Positions 33,070 to 40,776 of a stretch of 64,000 nucleotides of DNA are shown piece after piece (position 1 is the stretch's first letter; the number at the start of each line of letters is the position of its first letter). The translations under genes and the position numbers were made by a program. Source of the DNA: CAVSRC01 sp963782045 (GTDB taxonomy: Bacteria > Pseudomonadota > Alphaproteobacteria > Rhizobiales > Kaistiaceae); assembly GCA_963782045.1 (NCBI GenBank), contig CAWAIR010000037.1, positions 620,001-684,000 on the forward strand. The letters run 5' to 3'. The notes beneath the pieces are model-generated. The model saw only the letters and a list, made by a program, of their open reading frames with translations, had not been told where the DNA came from and ran no database searches.

Positions 33070-34746
33070 TCAGAGGATGTAATACAGGAACAGATATGTC
33101 GCGAGCAGCAGGGTTGCCCAGAACGCCATGCTGCCCGTCGGCCATGCCCGCGCCAGAACGCCGGTCGGTCCGTGATGGCGATAGACCGTGGCCAGAAAGC
33201 GCGAAACGGCGCGCTCGGCGTGTCCGATAAATCGCTGCCGCCCCTCCCGCCACAGACGGTAGCAGGCCTCGGCAATGCGTACGCCGGGGCCGCGCCACAA
33301 CCAGTCCCAGTCCAGCGTGATCACCGGCTTGCGCTTGAGCAGTGGCAGGACCACCACGAAGGCCAGGCCGCCGAACATGAGAAGCTGCAGCATCGTGGTG
33401 ACGTGGCCGACCGTGTAGGGCCGGTAGTCCACCGGGAAAGGCAGCAAAGCGTAGAGCGTATCCGGAAAGATGCCGATACCGAGGCAGAGGGCGGCGAACA
33501 ACACCATGGCGGCCCGCATCGGCCACGGCGGATCCTTCGGGCGCAGGCCCGAATCGCGGTTGAAGAAGATGTACCAGGGCCACTTCAGGCCGATATCGAT
33601 GAACACGCCGACAGCGGCCGCGGTCACCAGCAGCCAGACCACCGGCATGTGCGCCCCGGCGGCCCCCTCGGCGATCATCGCCTTGGAGACGAATCCGGAG
33701 GTCAGCGGCACGGCGGAGATCGACAGGCCGCCAATGATGCCGGTCACCATTGTGAGCGGCATGTAACGATAGAGGCCACCGAGGTCCGAGGCCTTGCTCC
33801 TGCCGGTCATGGTCATCACCGAGCCGGCCGACATGAGCAGCAGCGCCTTGTAGATGATGTGGGTGAAGGCGTGCGCGGCGGCGCCGTTCAGCGCCATCGG
33901 CGTGCCGATGCCGATGGCGGTGACCATGAAGCCGACCTGGTTGACCAGCGAATAGGACAGGATGCGGCGGATGTCGTTTTCCAGGATGCCGTAGATGATG
34001 CCGTAAAACACCATCCACAGGCCAACGAAGATGAGCACCTCGGCGCCGGGGAAGCCGCGCAGCAGGACATAGACCGCGGTCTTGGTGGTGAAGGCGGAGA
34101 GGAACACGGTGCCGCTATAGGACGAGGCCGGGTAGGAATCGGGCAGCCACGCCGACACCGGCGGTGCCGCCGCGTTGACCAGGAAGCCGGCGATGATCAG
34201 CCAATGGGAGACGCTGTCGGTGTGCATGGCGGCAAAGGCGGTCGAGCCGGTCTCGGCGATGTGGCCGGCCACGCCCGCCATGAGCAGGACGCCGCCAAGG
34301 AGATGCACCACGGCGTAGCGCAGCCCGGCGGCCCGCGCCCCCTGCCCTCCCGACCACACCACGACGGTCGAGCCGATCGCCATCAGCTCCCAGAAGACGA
34401 AAACGGTGATCAGGTCGCCGGCGAAGGCGACGCCCACCGCCGAGCCGGCGTAACAGAAGGCCGCCACCAGTTCGCCGACGTTGGTGCGGTTCAGCGCATA
34501 GAGGGCGCCGCCGAAGGCCATGATCGAGAAGACGATGCCGAACAGGCGGCTCAGGCGATCGCCTTGGACGAGGATCAGGTCGTGCCCGAGGAACGGCAAA
34601 GCGAGGCCCGGTCCGTCCGGCACGAGCCAGACCAGAACCAGGGTCAACAGGGGCGCCGCCAGCATCACCGCCTGGCGGGCGCGCAGCGGCAACACCGGCA
34701 GAGCCAAGCCGGCGACGATGAGGACGAACCCTGGAGGCAGCATCAT
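33070..34746 (-). CDS. Mrp-type antiporter, third D-like membrane subunit
   Basis: 558 residues, about 14 membrane helices. Conserved D/NuoN-type elements: 'GDRLSRLFGIVFSIMAFGGA', 'VFVFWELMAIGSTVVVW' with the conserved Glu, 'GAAAHAFTHIIYKALLLMSA' with Lys and His of the proton channel, 'GFVSKAMIAEG'. Overlaps the small gene before it by four bases. Last gene of the ten-gene operon. It is the most divergent of the three D-like proteins; its C-terminal extension (about 480-558) is unlike MrpD. Confidence 0.9.
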   Translation of the reverse strand: MMLPPGFVLIVAGLALPVLPLRARQAVMLAAPLLTLVLVWLVPDGPGLALPFLGHDLILVQGDRLSRLFGIVFSIMAFGGALYALNRTNVGELVAAFCYAGSAVGVAFAGDLITVFVFWELMAIGSTVVVWSGGQGARAAGLRYAVVHLLGGVLLMAGVAGHIAETGSTAFAAMHTDSVSHWLIIAGFLVNAAAPPVSAWLPDSYPASSYSGTVFLSAFTTKTAVYVLLRGFPGAEVLIFVGLWMVFYGIIYGILENDIRRILSYSLVNQVGFMVTAIGIGTPMALNGAAAHAFTHIIYKALLLMSAGSVMTMTGRSKASDLGGLYRYMPLTMVTGIIGGLSISAVPLTSGFVSKAMIAEGAAGAHMPVVWLLVTAAAVGVFIDIGLKWPWYIFFNRDSGLRPKDPPWPMRAAMVLFAALCLGIGIFPDTLYALLPFPVDYRPYTVGHVTTMLQLLMFGGLAFVVVLPLLKRKPVITLDWDWLWRGPGVRIAEACYRLWREGRQRFIGHAERAVSRFLATVYRHHGPTGVLARAWPTGSMAFWATLLLATYLFLYYIL

Positions 34747-35018
34747 CGGCCCGCCTCCCCTTCATCTCCGCCGTAGTAGGTGTCGGGCCGGCCGAGAAAC
34801 ACGCCGAGGCCCTTGGCGATGCCGATGATGACGAGGCCGCTCACCAGCCCGAGGAGCGCGTAGACGCCTGGAAAGCCGTCGAAGCCGAAATGGCCTACGT
34901 GCCCATTGAGGACGTCGATGACGACGGTCAGCAGCATCACCGCCACCGCAGCCAGCTTCAGCGCCCGCACCGTGGCCGGCTTCACCAGAGGTTCGCGTCC
35001 GTCCTTGTCGTCAGCCAT
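34743..35018 (-). CDS. Small two-helix membrane protein of the antiporter operon
   Basis: 91 residues with two hydrophobic segments ('LAAVAVMLLTVVIDVLNG' and 'ALLGLVSGLVIIGIAKGL') and charged ends. It sits between two D-like subunit genes, overlapping the downstream one by four bases and following the upstream one after nine. It is not an MrpA-G homologue by eye. Probably an accessory subunit of the complex. Confidence 0.8.
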   Translation of the reverse strand: MADDKDGREPLVKPATVRALKLAAVAVMLLTVVIDVLNGHVGHFGFDGFPGVYALLGLVSGLVIIGIAKGLGVFLGRPDTYYGGDEGEAGR

Positions 35019-35027
35019 CGCTTGCCC

Positions 35028-36482
35028 CTAGCCGCCGAGCGTCATCTGGGCGAGCCGCCACGGCACGCCGGGAAACAGAAACATGAGGATCGTCAGAACC
35101 GCCGTCAGCGTGAGCGCCACAACGATCGGCCACGGCGCTTCCTTGATCGCCGCGCCGCCGCCCTCCGGCCTGCGGAAGGCGCGGTAGATCACGGGCAGGA
35201 AGTAGCCGGCGTTGAGCAGCGTCGATATCACGATGACGGCGACCGCGAACCACTGGCCGCTGCCGGCGGCGCCGCTCAGCATGAACCACTTGCCGAGGAA
35301 GCCCGCCGTCATCGGCATGCCGATCATGGACAGCGCCCCGACGGTGAAGGCGGCCATGGTCCACGGCATGCGATAGCCGATGCCGTCCATGTCGCTGACG
35401 TGGTCGATATGGGCGGCGGTGTGCAGCGAACCGGCGGCGAAGAACAGGGTGATCTTGGAGACGGCGTGGGCGGCGATGTGGATGATCGCGCCGAGGATGG
35501 CGAGCGGATTGAGGAGCGCGGCGCCAAGCACGACGTAGGAGAGCTGGCTGATGGTCGAATAGGCGAGCCGCCGCTTGAGGTGGTTCTGGCGGAGCGCCGC
35601 CAGCGACGCGGCCAGCACCGTGAAGGCGGCGACATAGACCAGCCAGTCCCCCGCCCCGCTCTCTCTCAGCGTCTCGACGCCGAAGACGTAGACGACCACC
35701 TTGACCACCAGGAACACGCCAGCCTTGACCACCGCCACGGCGTGGAGCAGCGCGGAGACCGGGGTGGGCGCCACCATCGCCGCGGGAAGCCAGAAATGCA
35801 CGGGCATGACCGCCGCCTTGGCGATGCCGAAGATGTAGAGGCCAAGCAGCACGCTCATGGCGAGCGGCGGCAGCTTGCCGGCGAGGATGCCGCCGGCGTG
35901 GAAATCGAGCGTACCGGCGGAAATCCCGGTCCAGGCGATCGCCGGGAGCAGCAGCAGGGTCGAGGTGCCGAGCAGCATCAGCAGATAGAGGCGGCCGGCG
36001 CGCTTGGATTCCTCGTCGCCGTGGTGGGTGACCAGCGGATAGGTGACCAGCGTCAGCGCCTCGTAGAACAGGAAGGCGGTGAACAGGTTGGCGGAGAGCG
36101 CCAGCCCCATGGTGGCGGCGATGGCCAGCGCGAAGCAGATATAGAAGACCGTCTGGCGGGGCTCGCCGTTCCCCCGCATGTAGCCGATCGAGTAGAGCGA
36201 ATTGACGATCCACAGGCCCGAGGCCACCGTCGCGAAAAGGGCGCCCAGCGGCTCGACGCTGAAGGCGATGGTGAGGCCGGGGAGAACATCGAGCAGATCG
36301 AGCGCAGCCGGCGTGCCGGCAAGCACGCGCACCAGCAGCGTCACGACGACGGCGAACAGGATGAGCGTGCCCAGCATCGTGGCGCCTTCGCGCAGGTTCG
36401 GCCGCCGATAGAACAGGGCGATGACGACGGCCGTTGCCGCCGGCACGACGAGCGCGAGCGGGATGAGCACCGCCGGGCTCAC
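35028..36482 (-). CDS. Mrp-type antiporter, second D-like membrane subunit
   Basis: 484 residues from a GTG at 36482 that overlaps the previous stop (GTGA). About 14 helices: 'LFTAFLFYEALTLVTYPLV' with the conserved Glu of helix 5, 'KAAVMPVHFWLPAAMVAPTP' with the family Lys/His, 'AHAVSKITLFFAAGSLHTA' and 'TAGFLGKWFMLSG'. These match the proton-pumping Complex I/Mrp subunit superfamily. The second of three D-like proteins in this operon. Confidence 0.92.
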   Translation of the reverse strand: MSPAVLIPLALVVPAATAVVIALFYRRPNLREGATMLGTLILFAVVVTLLVRVLAGTPAALDLLDVLPGLTIAFSVEPLGALFATVASGLWIVNSLYSIGYMRGNGEPRQTVFYICFALAIAATMGLALSANLFTAFLFYEALTLVTYPLVTHHGDEESKRAGRLYLLMLLGTSTLLLLPAIAWTGISAGTLDFHAGGILAGKLPPLAMSVLLGLYIFGIAKAAVMPVHFWLPAAMVAPTPVSALLHAVAVVKAGVFLVVKVVVYVFGVETLRESGAGDWLVYVAAFTVLAASLAALRQNHLKRRLAYSTISQLSYVVLGAALLNPLAILGAIIHIAAHAVSKITLFFAAGSLHTAAHIDHVSDMDGIGYRMPWTMAAFTVGALSMIGMPMTAGFLGKWFMLSGAAGSGQWFAVAVIVISTLLNAGYFLPVIYRAFRRPEGGGAAIKEAPWPIVVALTLTAVLTILMFLFPGVPWRLAQMTLGG

Positions 36483-37960
36483 GGCGTCCCTCCGATGAGC
36501 AGCGCCGCCGCCTTGCCGGCAAGGCCGGTGGTCAGCCCGGCATCGAGGCCGAAATAGATGGTGGCGCCGGCAAGCAGCCAGATCGGCACCAGCATGGTCA
36601 AGGGCGCCTCGACCGCCTTGGCCGCCACCCCAGAGGGGGCGCGGAACCAGGCCGCCTCGATCACCCGGCCGACATAGACGACGGTCAGCAGCGAACTGGC
36701 GACGATGAGGAAGGCGAGCCACCACCAGCCCTGCTCGAAGGCGGCGACGATCAGATACCATTTGGAGACGAAGCCGACCGTGCCCGGCACGCCGATGAGG
36801 CTGAGGCCGGCGATGACGAAGGCGGCGAGCGTCAGCGGCATGGTGCGGCCAATGCCGGCGATGTCCTCGATCGCGCAGCTCTTCGTGCGCAGCACCACGG
36901 CGCCGAGCGCCATGAACAGCCCGCCCTTGATCAGCCCGTGATTGACGATGTGGACGATGCCCCCGGTGAGGCCGGTGACCGTGGCGATGGCGATGCCGAG
37001 CGTGATGTAGCCGATCTGCGCCACCGACGAATAGGCGAACATGCGCTTCACGTCCGCCTGGAAGACGGCCACCGTGCCGGCGCCGAAGATGGCGGCGATC
37101 GACAGCGCCATCAGGATCGGCGTGAAGTGGAGTTCGCCGAAGACGAAATGCGCGCCGAAGACCGAGAACAGGTAGCGGATGAAGAGGTAGATGGCGACCT
37201 TGGTCGAGGTCGCGGCGAGGAACACCGTCGCCGTCGACGGGGCATAGGCGTAGGCGTTGGGCAGCCACACGTGCAGGGGAAAGAGCGCCAGCTTGAGGCT
37301 GATGCCGACCGTGATGAAGGCGAGCGCGGTGAGCACGGCGCGCGAGGATTCGACATTGGCGATGCGCTCGGCCATGAGGCCGAGATTGAGCGTGCCAGTG
37401 GCGAGATAGAGGAAGCCGACGCCGATGATGTAGAAGGTGGCGCCGATGGTGCCGAGGATCAGGTACTGGTAGGCGGCGACCAGCGCCCGGCGGTCGCGCC
37501 CGAGCGCGATCAGCGTGTAGCTCGACAGCGATGAAATCTCGAGAAAAACGAAGGCGTTGAAGGCGTCGCCGGTGATCGCGATGCCGAGCAGGCCGGTCAG
37601 CGACAGCAGATACATGGTGTAGAACCACGCCACCCTGCCCGGCTCGATCTCCGAAGCGACGCTCTTCCAGGCGAAGGGCGCGATCACCGCCGCGATGCCC
37701 GACACCAGCACCAGGATCAGCGCATTGAAGGTGTCGACGCGGTATTCGATGCCGAGCGACGGGTCCCAGCCGCCGAGGTGATAGGAGACGACGCCGGTGG
37801 TCAGCACCTCGTTGAGCAGGGCGAGCGAGATGGCGAAGGCCACCCAGGATGCCGCCGCGGTGATCAGCCAGGCCGGCGTCGGCCGCCGCGACATGGCGAC
37901 GATCACCGCCGAAACCAGCGGCACCACCACCTGAAGGACGGGCAGGTTCTCGCGGATCAA
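36479..37960 (-). CDS. mnhD: Mrp-type Na+/H+ antiporter subunit D
   Basis: 493 residues from a TTG at 37960 overlapping the subunit C stop (TTGA). Conserved features: 'NAFVFLEISSLSSYTLIALG' with the essential Glu, 'ISLKLALFPLHVWLPNAYAY' with Lys and the HxWLP motif, 'VNHGLIKGGLFMALGA', 'VGFVSKWYLI'. This is the best match of the three to canonical MrpD/MnhD. It forms a proton/cation channel in the membrane. Confidence 0.93.
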   Translation of the reverse strand: MIRENLPVLQVVVPLVSAVIVAMSRRPTPAWLITAAASWVAFAISLALLNEVLTTGVVSYHLGGWDPSLGIEYRVDTFNALILVLVSGIAAVIAPFAWKSVASEIEPGRVAWFYTMYLLSLTGLLGIAITGDAFNAFVFLEISSLSSYTLIALGRDRRALVAAYQYLILGTIGATFYIIGVGFLYLATGTLNLGLMAERIANVESSRAVLTALAFITVGISLKLALFPLHVWLPNAYAYAPSTATVFLAATSTKVAIYLFIRYLFSVFGAHFVFGELHFTPILMALSIAAIFGAGTVAVFQADVKRMFAYSSVAQIGYITLGIAIATVTGLTGGIVHIVNHGLIKGGLFMALGAVVLRTKSCAIEDIAGIGRTMPLTLAAFVIAGLSLIGVPGTVGFVSKWYLIVAAFEQGWWWLAFLIVASSLLTVVYVGRVIEAAWFRAPSGVAAKAVEAPLTMLVPIWLLAGATIYFGLDAGLTTGLAGKAAALLIGGTP

Positions 37961-38325
37961 CGCTTCTGATCCCGCTTGAAGATCTCGTCTTCTTCGATGG
38001 TGCCATAAGCCTCGTTGATGCGCACGACCAGTGCCAGCCCGAGCGCCAGCGTGGCGACGCCGACGACGATTGCCGTGAGGATCAGCACGTGGGGAAGCGG
38101 ATTCGAATAGACGGCGAATTTGGGATCGAGGATCGGCGCGGTGCCGCCGATGATCTTTCCCGGCGATATGTAGAGCAGGTAGACCGAGGTCTGGAACAGC
38201 GACAGGCCGACCAGCTTCTTCACCATGTTGCCGCGGGCAATGACGATGTAGAGCCCGGCGACCATTAGGAAGACGGTGATCCACTGGGTGTAGTGGGCGG
38301 CGATCTCGTGAAGCAGCCCGTTCAT
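37957..38325 (-). CDS. mnhC: Mrp-type antiporter subunit C (NuoK-like)
   Basis: 122 residues from the ATG at 38325. Three helices as in NuoK/MrpC: 'WITVFLMVAGLYIVIARGN', 'KLVGLSLFQTSVYLLYISPG' and 'LPHVLILTAIVVGVATLALG'. The motif 'DPLPHVLILTAIVVG' (here NPLPHVL) is typical. Overlaps subunit B by four bases and subunit D by four. Confidence 0.92.
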   Translation of the reverse strand: MNGLLHEIAAHYTQWITVFLMVAGLYIVIARGNMVKKLVGLSLFQTSVYLLYISPGKIIGGTAPILDPKFAVYSNPLPHVLILTAIVVGVATLALGLALVVRINEAYGTIEEDEIFKRDQKR

Positions 38326-38741
38326 CCGCGCCCCCTGCCCGCAAAGGCATAGAAAATCGCCAGCATGGTCGACGAGACGGTGATGAAGACACCGGTCTCG
38401 ACCAGGAACACGCCCCATTCCTGCCCGTGGACGTGATCGTGCGCGAGGTGGTTGTAGTCGAGGAAATGGCCGCCGTTCAGCATCGCGTAGACGCCGACGC
38501 CGGCATAGATGAGCACGCCCAGCGGAATCAGCGTCTCGACGATGGCGACCGGCACCAGCCGCGTCGCCGCGCCGAGGCCATAGATCAGGGCATAGAGGAT
38601 GATCGAGGCGCCGGCGATGACGCCGGCCTGGAAGCCGCCGCCCGGCCCATAGTCGCCGTGAAACTGCACGTAGGCGGCGAAAAGCAGCATGAACGGCAGG
38701 ATGATCTTGGTGGTGACCCTGAGGATGACGTCGAGACGCAT
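38322..38741 (-). CDS. mnhB: Mrp-type antiporter subunit B
   Basis: 139 residues from the ATG at 38741. 'ILPFMLLFAAYVQFHGDYGP' followed by 'GGGFQAGVIAGASIILYALI' is the MrpB/MnhB signature (GDYGPGGGFQ). Four helices. Follows the MnhB/MbhD-like gene after nine bases. Confidence 0.93.
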   Translation of the reverse strand: MRLDVILRVTTKIILPFMLLFAAYVQFHGDYGPGGGFQAGVIAGASIILYALIYGLGAATRLVPVAIVETLIPLGVLIYAGVGVYAMLNGGHFLDYNHLAHDHVHGQEWGVFLVETGVFITVSSTMLAIFYAFAGRGRG

Positions 38742-38750
38742 CGACCTGCC

Positions 38751-39287
38751 CTATTTCCTGTCGCCGCCGGCGGCGCGGCCGATCGTTCGCTTGAGCAGCA
38801 GGAAGACGGCAATGCCAGCGGTGAAGATCACCGTCGTCTCGCCGAGCGTGTCATAGCCGCGGTAGCTGGCGAGCACCGAGGTGACGACGTTGGGGATGCC
38901 GGTCTCGGGAAGCGAACGGGCGAGATAGTCCGGGCCCGCCACCTGGATGGTCAAATCGGCGATGCCGAAGGAGGGCAGCGCGGTCACCCCCCAGATCAAC
39001 GCGGCGGCGGTCACCACCGCCACGAACAGCGGCAGGACCACCGAGTGCAGCGGCCGCGCCTCCTCGGTCTTGGTGAGGTAGAGCGTGCCCAGCATCAGCA
39101 CCGTCGAGATGCCGGCGCCGACGGTGGCCTCGGTCATGGCGACATCGACCGCGTCGAGCTCGATCAGCACGCTTGCCATCAGGAAGCTGTAGATGCCGGA
39201 GAGCACGGCGACGGCGAACAGGTTGCGCAGACGCACGATGGCGATGGTGGTGGCGGCCAGCAGCGTCAGCAGGACCGCGGGGATCAG
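38751..39287 (-). CDS. MrpA C-terminal/MbhD-E-like subunit (DUF4040)
   Basis: About 178 residues. N-terminal half 'LLTLLAATTIAIVRLRNLFA' with 'IELDAVDVAMTEATVGAGIS' matches the DUF4040/MbhD part of MrpA. The C-terminal half ('GPDYLARSLPETGIPNVVTS', 'SYRGYDTLGETTVIFTAGIA') matches MbhE. In canonical Mrp both belong to the end of the large MrpA, so here MrpA is split. Start uncertain: no ATG; a CTG at 39287 overlaps the subunit G stop (CTGA), while the first conventional start is a GTG at 39236, inside the first helix. Confidence 0.8.
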   Translation of the reverse strand: MIPAVLLTLLAATTIAIVRLRNLFAVAVLSGIYSFLMASVLIELDAVDVAMTEATVGAGISTVLMLGTLYLTKTEEARPLHSVVLPLFVAVVTAAALIWGVTALPSFGIADLTIQVAGPDYLARSLPETGIPNVVTSVLASYRGYDTLGETTVIFTAGIAVFLLLKRTIGRAAGGDRK

Positions 39288-39643
39288 GGTTTCGATGGCG
39301 CGGCCTCCTTCGGCTTGTCCTGCGCCTCCGCGCCGCCGGCGAGCACCGGCTTGACGCCGGCGTGGAGCGCGGCCCGGGCGATGGCGTGGGTGGAGACCGG
39401 GCTCATCAGCCCGAAGAAGAGGATGAGGAAGACGAGCTTGACCGCGATCAGCGAAAACCCGGCGATCACCGCCAGGCCGATCAGGATGAGGCCGCCGCCG
39501 AGGGTGTCGGAGACCGAGGAACCGTGCATGCGGGTGAACACGTCGGGCAGGCGGACGAGACCGACGGCGCCGACGATCATGAACAGGCTGCCGAGAAGCA
39601 CCAGGCCGCCGCCGAACCACTGGCGGAGGAGTTCGAGCGTCAT
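39284..39643 (-). CDS. mnhG: Mrp-type antiporter subunit G
   Basis: 119 residues. 'GSLFMIVGAVGLVRLPDVFT' and 'RMHGSSVSDTLGGGLILIGL' are the MrpG/MnhG signature (RLPDxxxRxHAxSxxDTxG). Three helices and a charged Pro/Lys tail. Overlaps subunit F by four bases. Confidence 0.93.
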   Translation of the reverse strand: MTLELLRQWFGGGLVLLGSLFMIVGAVGLVRLPDVFTRMHGSSVSDTLGGGLILIGLAVIAGFSLIAVKLVFLILFFGLMSPVSTHAIARAALHAGVKPVLAGGAEAQDKPKEAAPSKP

Positions 39644-39915
39644 GGCTCCTCCTCGCCGGCATCGCCGAGCGCGCCGAAGCGCAGGAATTTCAGCACCGCG
39701 AAGGTGCCGATGATGTTGAGCATGGCATAGGTGATGCCGATGTCGAGGAATTCCGGCCGATCGGTGAGGAAGCCGTAGATCGCCAGAATCAGGATGGCGG
39801 CGTTGCCGATGGCGTTGGCGGCGACCAGCCGGTCAAACACGGTCGGACCAGCGAGCGCGCGGGCCACCATCAACGCAGTGGCAACCAGCACGGCAATCAT
39901 GGATGCGACCAGCAT
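39640..39915 (-). CDS. mnhF: Mrp-type antiporter subunit F
   Basis: 91 residues from the ATG at 39915, overlapping the subunit E stop (TAATG). Three helices: 'MIAVLVATALMVARALAGPT', 'VFDRLVAANAIGNAAILILA' (GPTxxDRxxAxN motif) and 'ITYAMLNIIGTFAVLKFL'. Confidence 0.93.
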   Translation of the reverse strand: MLVASMIAVLVATALMVARALAGPTVFDRLVAANAIGNAAILILAIYGFLTDRPEFLDIGITYAMLNIIGTFAVLKFLRFGALGDAGEEEP

Positions 39916-40397
39916 TATCGCCCGCCTTCCATGACGGTCACGCGGCGATCCATCTCGCCCTCGGCGAGGCCATCGGCCGCCGCCTTGGTCAGGGCGTGGA
40001 CGACCAGCTCGTTGTCGTGGCGGTTGACCTCGACGGTGATGGTGCCCGGGGTGAGCGTGATCGAATTGGCGTAGATGGTGGTGCCCACCGCCGTCTTCTG
40101 CGACGTCTTCACCCGCATCAACTGCGGCGAGATCGGCAGCGCCGGATCGACCACGATCCTGGCCACGCTGAGCGCGGACAGCGCCGCCTCCTTGACCAGC
40201 CACGGCCAGTAGAGCAGGCCCCGCGGCACCAATTCGAGGGGGATGCCCTCCTCGTCGGCATAGCCGAGCACGGTTCCGAGCCAGGCGACCAGCAGTGCAC
40301 ATACCGCGCCGGAAATGACCAGGAAAGGCGTGAAATGGCCGGAGAGCAGCAGCCAAAACACGAACAACACGGCGGCGAGGCTGAGAACGCGGATCAA
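39915..40397 (-). CDS. mnhE: Mrp-type antiporter subunit E
   Basis: 160 residues, first gene of the operon. Two N-terminal helices ('VLFVFWLLLSGHFTPFLVIS') and the MrpE cytoplasmic domain with 'AVGTTIYANSITLTPGTITV' and 'ELVVHALTKAAADGLAEG'. The promoter must lie in the following 380-base intergenic region. Confidence 0.93.
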   Translation of the reverse strand: MIRVLSLAAVLFVFWLLLSGHFTPFLVISGAVCALLVAWLGTVLGYADEEGIPLELVPRGLLYWPWLVKEAALSALSVARIVVDPALPISPQLMRVKTSQKTAVGTTIYANSITLTPGTITVEVNRHDNELVVHALTKAAADGLAEGEMDRRVTVMEGGR

Positions 40398-40776
40398 GCT
40401 TCGAGCCTTTCATCGTCAGGTGGACCAGTTCCGTTGCCCGGCCAGCGCGGATTCGCCAGGCGCCCCATTGTCCCGATCCAGCGCCCCCGATCAATCCCGC
40501 GATCCGGCCGCAGGCGGCCCCACCCTTGCCTCAGAAGGCGGAATCCCGTTGAGTTAGGCTCCCAGAGACCCCATTTTGACGGGGCACGGCGGCAATATGT
40601 CCGCCCATCCTTCGATAATCCCCCGGGATTCCGGCGGCCCGGACCGCATGAGATTGGCATCGCGGCACGTCAGGGTTGCCGGGCCACGTACACAAGAAAC
40701 TTGCCCATGACGACGCATTCCCGACGCGACAGCGAGGCGACGGCGCGGCGCCGAAATCAACAGCCTGAGGCCGCCG
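40398..40776. promoter_or_regulatory. Divergent intergenic region: antiporter operon / ptrB
   Basis: About 380 bases with no gene. It should hold promoters for both the ten-gene operon (minus) and ptrB (plus). Short ORFs here lack any conserved feature. The last 60 bases read in the ptrB frame ('AEINSLRPP' before the GTG), so ptrB translation could begin slightly upstream at a non-standard codon. Confidence 0.45.

Noticed and set aside
33172..36557. Long plus-strand ORFs opposite the antiporter operon
   Set aside because: His/Gln/Arg/Gly-rich antisense frames; the minus strand encodes conserved membrane subunits with overlapping starts and stops.
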